From Chryseobacterium hagamense (GTDB lineage Bacteria; Bacteroidota; Bacteroidia; Flavobacteriales; Weeksellaceae): a DNA stretch of 64,000 bases. The notes under the pieces were generated by a model, which saw only the letters and a program-made list of their open reading frames with translations, searched no databases and was not told the origin of the DNA. The stretch lies in contig NZ_BJYJ01000007.1 of assembly GCF_007991455.1 (NCBI RefSeq), forward strand, positions 1-64,000. The letters are read 5' to 3'. Of the stretch, positions 8,601-17,634 are shown piece by piece (the stretch's first letter is position 1; the number at the start of each line of letters is the position of its first letter). The translations under genes were made by a program, and so were the position numbers.

Positions 8601-10726
8601 TCCAGATCGGTAAAAACGGAATCCTGGCCGATAATTTCAGGCTCTCCAACGGTGGTAGTGAAATCTCATTACAGTCGGAAAGTCAGACCGCAAATGCACC
8701 GCTGAATGTTTCATTGAAAGATTTCAGGATCGAAACCATTATGGAGCTGGTTAAAAAAGATACGGTCTTAGCCAGAGGAACCATCAACGGAACCGCACAG
8801 CTGAGAGATTTAACCAAAAAATTGACGTTTACTTCCGACCTTAATGTTTCGGATCTGATTGTCTATGGAAATCCGGTTGGAAATCTTGCCGTAAAAGTGA
8901 ACAATACCTCGCCGAATCTCCTGAATGCAAATATTGCACTTTCCGGAAACAACAATGATGTAAAAATTCTCGGCGACTACAATACTTCCACAAGTACCTT
9001 CGACATGAATATGGCCATTAACCAGCTTCAGATGAAATCCGTACAGGGATTCTCGATGAATGCGATCACCAATACCGAAGGCTATATCTCCGGAAACCTA
9101 AAGATTACCGGCACCACCGCCAAACCGAATATTTTAGGTAAGGTAAAATTCAATGATGCAGGACTCGAAATTGCCAAAACGGGAAGCGATTTCAGAAAGC
9201 TGAATGATGAAATCGATTTTACCAGCCGTGGTATTGAATTCAACGATTTTAAAATTAATGATAAAGACGGAAATTCCCTGAATATTGACGGTCAGGTTTT
9301 AACACAGACCTACAGGGATTTTGCTTTCAATCTTGATGTGAATGCAAAGGACTTTAAAGTGGTCAATTCCGAAAAATCCAACGAAGCGATTATGTATGGG
9401 GTCCTGTCCATCGACGCCGGTTTAAGGATCAGAGGAAACCTGGATCTGCCGAAAGTAGATGGTAGACTGGCCGTTACGGACGATACTGACTTTACCTTTG
9501 TCCTGCCCCAAACTTCCCCTACCCTGCAGGAAAGAGAAGGCATTGTGGAATTTATCGATCAGGATCAGGTTGCTTTAAATAAAACCATCAAAGCAGATTC
9601 CATCAGTTCGCAGACCCGAATGAAAGGAATGGATGTAAGTGTGAACATCGAGCTCAGCAAGGAAGCCAAACTGTCACTGCTTATTGATAAAGCCAACGGG
9701 GATTTCGTAAAACTACAGGGAGAAGCGGAACTGACCGGTGGTGTGGATCCTTCAGGAAAAACCACACTGGTCGGCGTCTATGAAGTGGAATCCGGAAGTT
9801 ACGAAATGTCGGTAAGCGTCCTGAAACGTAAGTTCGACATCCAGAAAGGAAGTACCATTACCTGGACCGGCGAACCGACCACCGCCAATCTGGATATTAC
9901 GGCCGTTTATAAAACCGAGACGGCGCCGATCGACCTGGTGGAACAGCAGATCAGCGGTGAGGCGGCCTCTACTTTAAACCAGTTTAAGCAGAAAATTCCT
10001 TTCAACACGTTGCTGATTATGAAAGGGGAACTGCTGAAGCCTGTGATTACTTTCGATATTACAACCGATGAAAAGAACAATGCGGTTTCTTCCAACGTGA
10101 CGGATATTGTCGATCAGAAACTGTCGCAGCTGAGAACCCAGGAGTCCGAAATGAACAAACAGGTTTTCGCCCTCCTTCTTCTGAACCGTTTTATAGGGGA
10201 AAATCCGTTCCAATCCGGAGCCGGGACCTCCGGGGAAATGCTGGCCCGTCAGAGTGTGAGCAAGATTCTTTCGCAACAGCTGAATAATCTGGCTTCCGAC
10301 CTGATCAAAGGCGTAGACCTTAATTTTGACCTTGAATCTTCCGAGGATTATTCCACCGGAAATAAAAATACAAGAACCGACCTGAATGTCGGACTCAGCA
10401 AAAAACTGCTGAACGACCGTCTGAAAGTTTCGGTAGGAAGCAATTTTGCCCTTGAAGGAGATGCCCGCCAGAATGAAAACATGACGAATATTGCGGGGGA
10501 CGTAACCGTAGATTACAGCCTTTCCCGAGACGAAAGATATATGCTGCGTGCCTACCGTAAGAACGAATACCAGGTGGCTCTTCAGGGGCAGATCGTGGAA
10601 ACCGGATTAGGATTCATCATCACGCTGGATTACGACAAATTCCGGGAGATCTTCCAAAGATCCAAAAACAACAGGCAGAAGGAACAGAAAAAAAATAAGC
10701 AAAACCAGGTTGTAGAATTTAAATAA
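5693..10726 (+). CDS. tamB: TamB-family translocation and assembly module protein
   Basis: A very long (about 1677 residues) AsmA/TamB-type protein. A short basic N-terminus and one membrane helix (about residues 12-32) anchor it in the inner membrane. The rest is a repetitive beta-rich periplasmic rod rich in Asn, Asp and Lys, and the TamB domain (DUF490) fills about the last 450 residues. Such proteins bridge the periplasm and work with an Omp85 partner in outer-membrane protein insertion or lipid transport. The start chosen is TTG at 5693, because the upstream TTG at 5672 lies inside the -7 box. The stop overlaps the tamL start (TAATG), so the two are translationally coupled. Confidence 0.93.
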   Translation: MKLKINTRKLFKRFAITIISILVFFTLIILSLRLPAVQNFVKDKLVVYLEKKIKTKVSLERVYIGFPNSLIMENLYLKGQNIDTLLAVKKLDVGLNMTKLLSSTADITSVDLEGARANVVRKPDGTFNFDYILDAFATTDTEESPSKPFIISLDKIKLKDIGVTFNDQQSRNDIQLYFKSFDTRVQTFDLQNNKYAINDINLDGLKLKLKQDLIEEVSGKVEKKVDSLNNKKPMQLGLKGIKLTNFNIDYGDDNTKTFAKVLFKELSTKVNKLDLQNNAYDVGNVILSGANINANLYLPAKDANPKDTKDAETKTADQQKALAVLLGKLVLNDVKVVYNNTAIAPTRQGMDFNHLNFSKLNIEVKDFKMQDNTFAGSVNSAEIQEARGLNIQKFNTDFVYNQKEAYLKDLYLQTPKTVLRDEVVLNYNSIEQLSSNPGAVQVSANIEDSRIGFSDILNLVPTLRNTAPFNKYPNAIVNVDANVKGSVNDLLINKLKVSGLDQLRVAASGRVKNAMNPDNLYYDLRIAELSSSARTIFNLVPKNTIPSNISLPSQMSIKGTAKGTTKVVNANLNLYSTLGNASMDANLDMRRKNRELYTVKANLQGLQIGKIIQNKDIGPISAQIYAKGESFDFKNANADLKGHVASAVYKGYRYQNMNLTGKIRRGAYDVVLNSKDPNANLFLTASGVYNEKNPTVKINGNINKLDLNKLGFYKDPMILAGKIDGDFKNLDPDNLNGYLNLKDFAFSDTKEIYPIQEVNLKASSTNDSTNIVLNSQIADVELRGKYKLTQIFGALSNTVNQYYQFQKPGKMQKIQGGQFFTFNAKIKNDDLIRKFVPELKSFETINLNGNYDADSQKIEIDGQIPRVLYGENSIENATIRVTNQNQALQYNLYVGGLKSSSFALNKVGIEGDVANNTINYNITTKDQKDVTQFLIAGNAKSLNDITEISLNPNGLKLNYTDWTVAENNRIQIGKNGILADNFRLSNGGSEISLQSESQTANAPLNVSLKDFRIETIMELVKKDTVLARGTINGTAQLRDLTKKLTFTSDLNVSDLIVYGNPVGNLAVKVNNTSPNLLNANIALSGNNNDVKILGDYNTSTSTFDMNMAINQLQMKSVQGFSMNAITNTEGYISGNLKITGTTAKPNILGKVKFNDAGLEIAKTGSDFRKLNDEIDFTSRGIEFNDFKINDKDGNSLNIDGQVLTQTYRDFAFNLDVNAKDFKVVNSEKSNEAIMYGVLSIDAGLRIRGNLDLPKVDGRLAVTDDTDFTFVLPQTSPTLQEREGIVEFIDQDQVALNKTIKADSISSQTRMKGMDVSVNIELSKEAKLSLLIDKANGDFVKLQGEAELTGGVDPSGKTTLVGVYEVESGSYEMSVSVLKRKFDIQKGSTITWTGEPTTANLDITAVYKTETAPIDLVEQQISGEAASTLNQFKQKIPFNTLLIMKGELLKPVITFDITTDEKNNAVSSNVTDIVDQKLSQLRTQESEMNKQVFALLLLNRFIGENPFQSGAGTSGEMLARQSVSKILSQQLNNLASDLIKGVDLNFDLESSEDYSTGNKNTRTDLNVGLSKKLLNDRLKVSVGSNFALEGDARQNENMTNIAGDVTVDYSLSRDERYMLRAYRKNEYQVALQGQIVETGLGFIITLDYDKFREIFQRSKNNRQKEQKKNKQNQVVEFK

Positions 10727-13053
10727 TGGACAAAAATTATCAGACTTATTTCAGATATATACTTACTTTCGGAATGGCTTCGGTTGCACTTTCCTGTAGC
10801 AACACGAGGTTTCTGAAAGAAGGACAGATGCTGTATACCGGTGCGGAAGTAAAGATTGAAAACGATACCCTTCCTAAAAAAGAAAAAAAGGAACTTCAGA
10901 GTGCTCTTGAGGCCAATCTTACACCAAAACCCAATTCGTCGTTTTTAGGACTGCGGCCTAAACTGTATTTTTATAATATTGCCAAAGAGCCTAAGAAAGA
11001 AAAAGGCTTCAATTACTGGCTGAAATATAAAATAGGTGAAAAACCTGTTTTGCTGGGTGATGTAGACCGTGAATTCAACAAAGATATCATCGTTAACTAT
11101 TCGGAGAACAAAGGCTATTTCAATGCACAGGCCACCTACGATACCATTTCTAAAAACAAAAAGGCAAAGGTGATCTACACCGTAAAACCGGGTGCCCGGT
11201 ACCTGATCAGCGAAGTAAAGTTTCAGAAAGATTCTTCTCTGGTGAACCAGGAAATGCGGAATACTTCAGACCGGACCCTGCTGAAAAAAGGAAATCCTTT
11301 CGATCTGGATGTCATTAAATCCGAAAGGGAAAGAATTGACAACCGGTTAAAGGAAAGAGGTTTTTATTATTTCCATCCGGATAATATTATTGTGCAGGCC
11401 GACAGTACCGTAAGCAAAAACCATAAAGTTGAACTGAGTGTAAAGCTGAAGGATAACACCCCGGAGGTTTCAACGGAGCAATTCAGTATTGATAAAGTAA
11501 TCGTTTTCCCTAATTATAACCTTCAGGATGTAAAAAAAGGAAAGTACAATGTACCGATGGATGCTGATTCGCTGGAGAAATACAAGCACAACGATATTTA
11601 CGTTATTGATCCCGAGCATAAGTTCAAACCGAAGATTTTCGACCGGGCTTTATACTTTAAAACGGGAGATCTCTATAACCGGACCAATCATAACCTTACG
11701 CTGAACCGGCTGATCAGTTTAGGGGTCTTCAAATTTGTGAAAAATGAATTTATCGTTTCGGATTCTTTACAGCACAGATTTGATGCGTATTATTTACTGA
11801 CCCCGAGACAGCTGCAGTCACTCCGATTGGAAACCCTGGGAAGAACGAATTCAGCCAACTATGCCGGGAGCGAAGTAAACCTTAACTGGACCCACCGGAA
11901 TTTTTTCCGCGGTGCCGAGCAGTTTAAAGCTTCGGTGTACGGCGCCTTCGATTTTCAGATCGGCGGACCGGAGAATGCTAAGAATATTTTCAGGACCGGG
12001 GCCAATGCGCAGCTTTCCATTCCAAGGATCGTAGCACCGTTCAGGTTTAATTCTTCCAGTGCTTTCGTACCGAGAACCAATATTTCCTTAGGCTACGAAT
12101 TCCAGAACCGGACGGAATATTACTCGCTGAACACCTTCACCGGCTCATTCGGGTACGTATGGAAAGAGAATGCAAGGAAAGAGCATGATTTGAAGATCCT
12201 GGATATTACCTATGTTTCCCCGGCCAATGTCACTCCTTTATATGAAGAGAAAGCGGCCAAAAGTGATGCCATCAAAAGAGTTGTTGAAAGACAATTGATT
12301 TTTGGTCCGATCTATTCTTACACATATACCAATACCATGCTTCCTAAGGCCAATACCTTTTATTACAAAGGGACATTGGATCTGGCAGGAAATTTAACCG
12401 GCCTTTTAACCGGTGCCAATGTAAAAAAGGATAAGGAAAAAAGTATTTTCGGGGTTCCGTTCAGCCAGTTTGCCAAGATTGAGAATGACTTCCGGTTTTA
12501 CCATAAGTTCAATGAAAAAACATCTCTCGCTACGAGGGCTATTGCCGGCATTGCCTATCCTTACGGGAATTCGGAACACATCCCTTTTTCCAGGCAGTTT
12601 TTCTCCGGGGGAAGCAACAGTGTACGGGCCTTCCGCGCCAGAACATTAGGACCGGGAAGCTTTGATCCGAGAACGATTCAGGAAGGTTATTACTTTGATC
12701 AGTCGGGTGATATAAAACTTGAACTGAATGCCGAATACCGTGCCAATCTTTATAAGTTTCTGAATGTGGCAGTCTTTGCAGATGCCGGAAATGTCTGGTT
12801 AGTTAATGAGGACACCGATCGGCCGGGGGCAAAATTCTCCAAAGATTTTTTAAGCGAAATCGCGGTAGGTGCCGGTGTCGGTCTGAGACTTGATTTCTCA
12901 ATTTTGATTTTAAGGCTGGATCTTGCGATGCCGCTGAGGGTTCCTTATTACGAAAAAGGTGACCGCTGGGCTTTCGACCGGATTAATTTCGGCGACTCCA
13001 GCTGGCGGAAAGATAATCTTATACTAAACATTGCCATCGGCTACCCTTTCTAA
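10726..13053 (+). CDS. tamL: TamL, Omp85-family outer-membrane lipoprotein
   Basis: A 775-residue BamA/TamA-superfamily protein. It begins with a lipoprotein signal peptide ending in ALSC (Cys24). POTRA-like repeats occupy about residues 30-320, and a 16-strand barrel of the Bac_surface_Ag type fills the C-terminal half. The barrel includes the conserved RQFFSGGSNSVRAFRARTLG stretch and ends in a typical terminal strand (IAIGYPF). Bacteroidetes encode this lipidated TamA variant beside tamB, as here, with start and stop codons overlapping by one base. The pair should form a trans-envelope complex for outer-membrane biogenesis. Confidence 0.93.
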   Translation: MDKNYQTYFRYILTFGMASVALSCSNTRFLKEGQMLYTGAEVKIENDTLPKKEKKELQSALEANLTPKPNSSFLGLRPKLYFYNIAKEPKKEKGFNYWLKYKIGEKPVLLGDVDREFNKDIIVNYSENKGYFNAQATYDTISKNKKAKVIYTVKPGARYLISEVKFQKDSSLVNQEMRNTSDRTLLKKGNPFDLDVIKSERERIDNRLKERGFYYFHPDNIIVQADSTVSKNHKVELSVKLKDNTPEVSTEQFSIDKVIVFPNYNLQDVKKGKYNVPMDADSLEKYKHNDIYVIDPEHKFKPKIFDRALYFKTGDLYNRTNHNLTLNRLISLGVFKFVKNEFIVSDSLQHRFDAYYLLTPRQLQSLRLETLGRTNSANYAGSEVNLNWTHRNFFRGAEQFKASVYGAFDFQIGGPENAKNIFRTGANAQLSIPRIVAPFRFNSSSAFVPRTNISLGYEFQNRTEYYSLNTFTGSFGYVWKENARKEHDLKILDITYVSPANVTPLYEEKAAKSDAIKRVVERQLIFGPIYSYTYTNTMLPKANTFYYKGTLDLAGNLTGLLTGANVKKDKEKSIFGVPFSQFAKIENDFRFYHKFNEKTSLATRAIAGIAYPYGNSEHIPFSRQFFSGGSNSVRAFRARTLGPGSFDPRTIQEGYYFDQSGDIKLELNAEYRANLYKFLNVAVFADAGNVWLVNEDTDRPGAKFSKDFLSEIAVGAGVGLRLDFSILILRLDLAMPLRVPYYEKGDRWAFDRINFGDSSWRKDNLILNIAIGYPF

Positions 13054-13069
13054 TGTAAATGATAACAAA

Positions 13070-14005
13070 ATGATGAAGCGTATTAAATTTTTCTGGGAGA
13101 CACTAAAAGAAACCTTTACGCAGTGGAACAATTCCTCTGCTTCCAATGATTCCGCGAGCCTGGCTTATTATGCAATTTTTTCCATTCCGGGTTTACTGAT
13201 TATCATTATCTGGATTGCAGGGAATTTTTTTGGTGAAGAAGCCATCCGTGGGGAAATCAGCAGCCAGATCAGCGGGATTATGGGACAGGATGTTGCCAAA
13301 AGCATCCAGGATATGATTGCCGGAGCACTGATTGATAAGGAAAATATTATTATGAAAATTATTGGAATCGGGTCATTGATCTTCGGTTCCACTACTTTAT
13401 TTTTCCAGCTTCAGCATTCACTTAACAGTCTGTGGGAGGTAAAAGCGGCTCCTAAAAAAGCTTTTGTTAAATTCCTGATCGATCGCGCCAACTCATTAGG
13501 ACTGATCCTGATCATCGGATTTCTATTGATGGTTACCATGCTGCTTTCTTCGCTTATCAGTATTCTGAATGACTGGATTACGGCTTATTTTGGTTTGGAA
13601 ACATATATTCTGGTACAGTTTATTAATTTCAGTGTCGGCTTCCTGATAACGATGCTGCTGTTTGCTTTAATGTTTAAATTTTTTCCGGACGTACGGATCC
13701 GGTGGAAACCGGTCTGGAGCGGTGCTTTCTTAACGGCTGTCCTGTTCACTCTGGGGAAATTTCTTTTAAGCCTCTACTTCAGCAAAGCGCAACCGACTTC
13801 AGCTTTCGGAGCTGCCGGAACAGTCATCCTGGTGATGTTGTGGATCAATTATTCCTGCATGCTGATCTTTTTTGGTGCTGAATATACCAAAGTGTATGCC
13901 CAGCGGAAAGGATTCAGTATTATCCCTTCGAAACACGCCCAGTGGAGCGACGCAAAATTGTATGAGGACAGTTTAAGAGAGAAGATGGAAAGGGAAAATG
14001 TATAG
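13070..14005 (+). CDS. YihY/BrkB-family inner-membrane protein
   Basis: A polytopic protein of 311 residues with about six membrane helices. It carries family hallmarks such as SASLAYYAIFSIPGLL near the N-terminus and FGAAGTVILVMLWINYSCMLIFFGAEYTK near the C-terminus. The family was once annotated as ribonuclease BN; its function is unclear, and a transporter or envelope role is likely. The ATG at 13070 is preferred over an upstream TTG that lies within the tamL coding region. It starts 17 nt after tamL and is probably co-transcribed with tamB-tamL. Confidence 0.9.
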   Translation: MMKRIKFFWETLKETFTQWNNSSASNDSASLAYYAIFSIPGLLIIIIWIAGNFFGEEAIRGEISSQISGIMGQDVAKSIQDMIAGALIDKENIIMKIIGIGSLIFGSTTLFFQLQHSLNSLWEVKAAPKKAFVKFLIDRANSLGLILIIGFLLMVTMLLSSLISILNDWITAYFGLETYILVQFINFSVGFLITMLLFALMFKFFPDVRIRWKPVWSGAFLTAVLFTLGKFLLSLYFSKAQPTSAFGAAGTVILVMLWINYSCMLIFFGAEYTKVYAQRKGFSIIPSKHAQWSDAKLYEDSLREKMERENV

Positions 14006-14010
14006 CTTAA

Positions 14011-14038
14011 GCTTGAAGATGGAAGTTGGAGGTGGAAG
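14011..14038 (+). repeat. Heptanucleotide repeat, about four units
   Basis: Consecutive units GCTTGAA, GATGGAA, GTTGGAG and GTGGAAG share a GnnGGAA pattern with period 7. They begin six bases after the BrkB-family stop. A second array of the same consensus lies at 53976-54003. Confidence 0.6.
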
Positions 14039-14093
14039 TTTTTTAATCAATATTTCAGCTCAATTTCTAATTGAATTTGCATTAAAGAATAAA

Positions 14094-14120
14094 AAAACCT
14101 TCAGGAATACTGAAGGTTTT
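14094..14120. terminator. Bidirectional terminator between the BrkB gene and argS
   Basis: A perfect 11-bp stem (14094-14104 with 14110-14120) has a GAATA loop, with A-runs on the left and T-runs on the right. It serves both convergent genes; the argS stop is only 5 nt away. Confidence 0.85.
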
Positions 14121-14124
14121 ATTT

Positions 14125-15885
14125 TTACATCTGGTTTACGGTTTTTATTCCCAATAAACCTAAGGATTTCTGTATGGTTTTTGCCGTATAGTCTGATAAA
14201 TTCAGTCTTAGCTGCTTTACATTTTTATCGTCCGCTTTCAGAACCGGATTGCTCTGATAGAAGGAATTATAGGCTTTCACCAGCTCATACAGATAATTGG
14301 CGATTAAAGCCGGGCTTAACAGTTCGGCGGCTTTGCCAACCGTAGGCTTGTAATTGGCCAGCAGCATCACCAGCTCTTTTTCCTGAGCATTCAGCTGAAC
14401 ATCCGCCATAACTTTAAACTGATAATCTGCTTTCCCCAATAAAGACTGGATTCTGGCATACGTATAAAGGATAAAAGGCCCAGTATTCCCGTTAAAATCG
14501 ATACTCTCTTCCGGATTGAATAGCATTTTTTTCTTCGGATCCACTTTCAGCATAAAATACTTCAGCGCGGCCTGCCCGATGATTTCATAGGAAACTTCTT
14601 TTTCTTCTTCCGTCAGCCCTTCCAGCTTTCCTAATTCGGTGGTTTTGGTTTTAGCAGCTTCGTACATTTCCTGCATCAGTTCATCGGCATCCACAACTGT
14701 TCCTTCACGGGACTTCATTTTACCGTTCGGTAATTCCACCATTCCATAAGACAAATGATACAATTGATCTGCCCAGGAATATCCTAACTTTCCTAATATT
14801 TTAAACAATACCTGGAAATGGTAATCCTGTTCGTTTCCGACCGTATAAATCAGTTTCTGAATATCATTCTGTTTGAAACGCTCAACGGCCGTCCCCAGAT
14901 CCTGCGTCATATATACCGAAGTTCCGTCTGAACGCAACAGTAACTTCTGATCCAGTCCTTCCTCTGTCAGGTCACACCAGACCGAACCGTCTTCTTTCTG
15001 GTACAATATCCCTTTCTCCAGTCCTTCCTGGATCAGGTCTTTCCCTAAAATATACGTATTGCTTTCGTACTGTACCTGATCGAAATCAACGCCCAGTCTG
15101 GTGTAGGTTTCGTTAAATCCTTTATAGACCCACGAGTTCATTTCGCTCCAGAGGTTTCTTACATGTTCCTCGCCGTTTTCCCAGTCCAGCAACATTTTTT
15201 GGGCTTCTTTAATCAGCGGTGCTTCTTTCTTTGCCTGCTCTTCAGTCATACCCTGAGCAACAAGTTCTGAAACTTCTTTTTTGTATTCCTGATCAAACTT
15301 TACGTAGTAATTCCCAACGAATTTATCACCTTTCGTTTCTGTAACATCCGGAGTTTCGCCTTTGCCAAATTTCTCCCAGGCCAGCATCGATTTACAGATA
15401 TGGATTCCGCGGTCATTGATAATCTGGGTTTTGATTACTTCATAGCCTGCCTCTTTTAAAATTTCGGCTACAGAAAACCCTAATAAATTGTTTCGGACGT
15501 GTCCCAAATGCAATGGCTTATTGGTATTCGGGGAAGAATACTCAATCATCACCGTAGAGTTCTGTTTCTCTATAGCATTAAAATCTTCGGAAATTCCCTG
15601 AAAATTATCGACAAAAAATTGATTTTTAATCTTAATGTTAAGAAAGCCCTTTACCACATTAAAGCTATCCAACAGTTCGGTCTGTTGTGTTAAGGCATCT
15701 CCCAGTTCCATTCCGATGCTTTCAGGATTTTTCTTCAGCTGCTTCACCAATGGAAAAGTCACAACCGTAAAATCCCCTTCGAATTCCGTTTTATTTTCCT
15801 GAACTTCCAGCTGGATGTCTTTCAACTGAAAAACATTTAAAATCACCTCCGAAAGTTTTTCTTCTATTATTTTTTTAATATTCAT
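14125..15885 (-). CDS. argS: Arginyl-tRNA synthetase
   Basis: A cytoplasmic class Ia aminoacyl-tRNA synthetase of 586 residues that charges tRNA-Arg. The N-terminal additional domain recognises the tRNA D-loop. The HIGH motif appears as HLGH in NTNKPLHLGHVRNN, and the KMSKS equivalent is KMKSREGTVV. The C-terminal DALR anticodon-binding domain ends in ARIQSLLG...LLGIKTVNQM. Its promoter (-7 box at 15928-15935) begins immediately after the terminator of the upstream SusD gene, so it is transcribed separately. Confidence 0.97.
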   Translation of the reverse strand: MNIKKIIEEKLSEVILNVFQLKDIQLEVQENKTEFEGDFTVVTFPLVKQLKKNPESIGMELGDALTQQTELLDSFNVVKGFLNIKIKNQFFVDNFQGISEDFNAIEKQNSTVMIEYSSPNTNKPLHLGHVRNNLLGFSVAEILKEAGYEVIKTQIINDRGIHICKSMLAWEKFGKGETPDVTETKGDKFVGNYYVKFDQEYKKEVSELVAQGMTEEQAKKEAPLIKEAQKMLLDWENGEEHVRNLWSEMNSWVYKGFNETYTRLGVDFDQVQYESNTYILGKDLIQEGLEKGILYQKEDGSVWCDLTEEGLDQKLLLRSDGTSVYMTQDLGTAVERFKQNDIQKLIYTVGNEQDYHFQVLFKILGKLGYSWADQLYHLSYGMVELPNGKMKSREGTVVDADELMQEMYEAAKTKTTELGKLEGLTEEEKEVSYEIIGQAALKYFMLKVDPKKKMLFNPEESIDFNGNTGPFILYTYARIQSLLGKADYQFKVMADVQLNAQEKELVMLLANYKPTVGKAAELLSPALIANYLYELVKAYNSFYQSNPVLKADDKNVKQLRLNLSDYTAKTIQKSLGLLGIKTVNQM

Positions 15886-15927
15886 TATCTGTTATTTAAA
15901 ATAATGAGACTTCTTATTCTCGAACTG

Positions 15928-15935
15928 CAAATATA
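15928..15935 (-). promoter_or_regulatory. Promoter -7 box of argS
   Basis: The minus strand reads TATATTTG, 43 nt before the argS start. The T-run of the SusD terminator lies where the -33 element would be, so terminator and promoter are nested. Confidence 0.65.
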
Positions 15936-15945
15936 CGGAAATAAA

Positions 15946-15967
15946 AAAACCGCCCGAAGGCGGTTTT
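15946..15967 (-). terminator. Terminator of the SusC-SusD operon
   Basis: A 9-bp stem (15946-15954 with 15959-15967) carries a CGAA tetraloop and a T-run on the minus strand. It lies 25 nt after the SusD stop. Confidence 0.9.
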
Positions 15968-15992
15968 GATATTAAAATTTGCTAGGCAAAAA

Positions 15993-17624
15993 TTAGTTTT
16001 GGTTCCAGAATGGAGTGTATTGATTCTTAGTAAATACAACGTCGCTTGAAATATTTGGAACATTAGCTGAATTGGTTGCATATTCAGAATTAGGATAAAC
16101 CAATCTATATGGTCTTCTTGTTTTTACTGCAGATACAGCAACAGGATTGTAAGGCAGATCTGTTCTATTATATTCAACATACATTTCAGTTGGATTTACG
16201 TTTGTAAGAGCAATCCATTTCTGGGTCATGATAGCTTCCAATTTTTGAGCATCAGTACCAACCCAACCTAGACCTGGTCTAGTTGCGGTTTGAGTAATAT
16301 AAGTATTCATCGAAGCAGAATTGGCACCAACCCAAACTCCAGATGCTAAAACTCCAGCATTAAATGCCGCCTGACCACTAGTAAATAAGGAAGGATACCT
16401 TAAAGAAGCTTCTGCTAGTAAAAACTTAGCTTCTGCTAGAGACATAATTACCCCTGATCTAGTGCCTCCTACAGCTAATAGTTGAGCAATACTACCTACG
16501 GCTGTACTACCAACAACGTTTCCAACTGCTAATTTTGAAACATTTTGATTATCTGTTGGAGCTCCAGGCTGACCAGACGTCGCGCCTTGCCTTACTCCTT
16601 TTACCTGTGGAACTCCATTATAAGTTACGCTTGTAAACAATCTAAATCTCCGAGGATCAGTAAGACCATTAAATTTTTGGTATTCAGCAGTTGTATTGCC
16701 TCCGATATTTCCATTTAAAGCAATTGCTAAATTTTCTGAAGCAGTAATAACGATGTGGTTTTGAACCTCATTTCCAGCTGAATTATAAAAATAACCTAGA
16801 AAGAATGGGTTCATTTTATCATTAGTTGAAGTACTATAACCAGGATTTTCAAGAACGTCACCTGAAATAAATCCAGATCCAGAAGTACCAACTGCTGCAC
16901 TTAAAGAAGCTAATTGTGTATTTCTGTAATTTGCTAAATCACCTGTAACATTGGACATTCTTAATAAAAATCTCAGCTTAAGAGTATATGCAAAAGATTT
17001 CCATTTATTCATATCTCCAGCAAAAACAATATCTTTACCTGCAGGAGCAATAGCATCAGGATCATTTAATGTTATTAAAGCAACAGCCTCATCAAGATTT
17101 GTTATAAGAGTTTTATAGATATCAACGTCATTATCATATTTTGGAGCAAGATTATTTTGACCTTTAAAGGCATCTCTAAATGGTGCATCACCGTATAAAT
17201 CGACAATGTATTGCATATAAAAAGCCTTCATAACCTTCGCCATGGCAATATATTTATCTTGTCTATGGTCTGTATTGGGATAATTTTCTATTGCAACAAA
17301 ATTATTGACATTTAGATAAATTCCATCCCAAATTCCATCATAAAACTGACTATTTACTGCTGATAATGAAAATTCATTAGGATATAAACCTCCATAATGA
17401 TATACATCACCGGCCCAAGAATTCATCATTAAATTTCCGAATTGCATCATATCACCAGCCTGCACTCTATAAGCATTAGATACTGCCCCTGGAAATAATA
17501 ATTCCGGTGTTATATTTTCCGCATGAATAGCATTAGGATTTTCATTAACATCTAAATAATTATTACAAGATATTAAAGATGCCACAGTAATAAGTGACGA
17601 AATTATATATTTAAATTTTTTCAT
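15993..17624 (-). CDS. SusD/RagB-like nutrient-binding lipoprotein
   Basis: A surface lipoprotein of 543 residues. The signal peptide ends at Cys20 (SLISC), followed by NNYLDVNENPNAI, typical of the SusD-like group that pairs with TonB-linked SusC porins. The helical TPR-rich fold caps the SusC barrel and captures a ligand outside the outer membrane. The start lies 10 nt after the SusC stop on the minus strand. No glycoside hydrolase, sulfatase or peptidase lies nearby, so the substrate cannot be inferred. Base composition is clearly AT-richer than argS, matching SusC. Confidence 0.93.
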   Translation of the reverse strand: MKKFKYIISSLITVASLISCNNYLDVNENPNAIHAENITPELLFPGAVSNAYRVQAGDMMQFGNLMMNSWAGDVYHYGGLYPNEFSLSAVNSQFYDGIWDGIYLNVNNFVAIENYPNTDHRQDKYIAMAKVMKAFYMQYIVDLYGDAPFRDAFKGQNNLAPKYDNDVDIYKTLITNLDEAVALITLNDPDAIAPAGKDIVFAGDMNKWKSFAYTLKLRFLLRMSNVTGDLANYRNTQLASLSAAVGTSGSGFISGDVLENPGYSTSTNDKMNPFFLGYFYNSAGNEVQNHIVITASENLAIALNGNIGGNTTAEYQKFNGLTDPRRFRLFTSVTYNGVPQVKGVRQGATSGQPGAPTDNQNVSKLAVGNVVGSTAVGSIAQLLAVGGTRSGVIMSLAEAKFLLAEASLRYPSLFTSGQAAFNAGVLASGVWVGANSASMNTYITQTATRPGLGWVGTDAQKLEAIMTQKWIALTNVNPTEMYVEYNRTDLPYNPVAVSAVKTRRPYRLVYPNSEYATNSANVPNISSDVVFTKNQYTPFWNQN

Positions 17625-17634
17625 TTTAAATGAT

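Noticed and set aside
13031..13069. An N-terminal extension of the BrkB-family protein from a TTG inside tamL
   Set aside because: The codons overlap the last strand of the tamL barrel in another frame, and the ATG at 13070 gives the normal family start.
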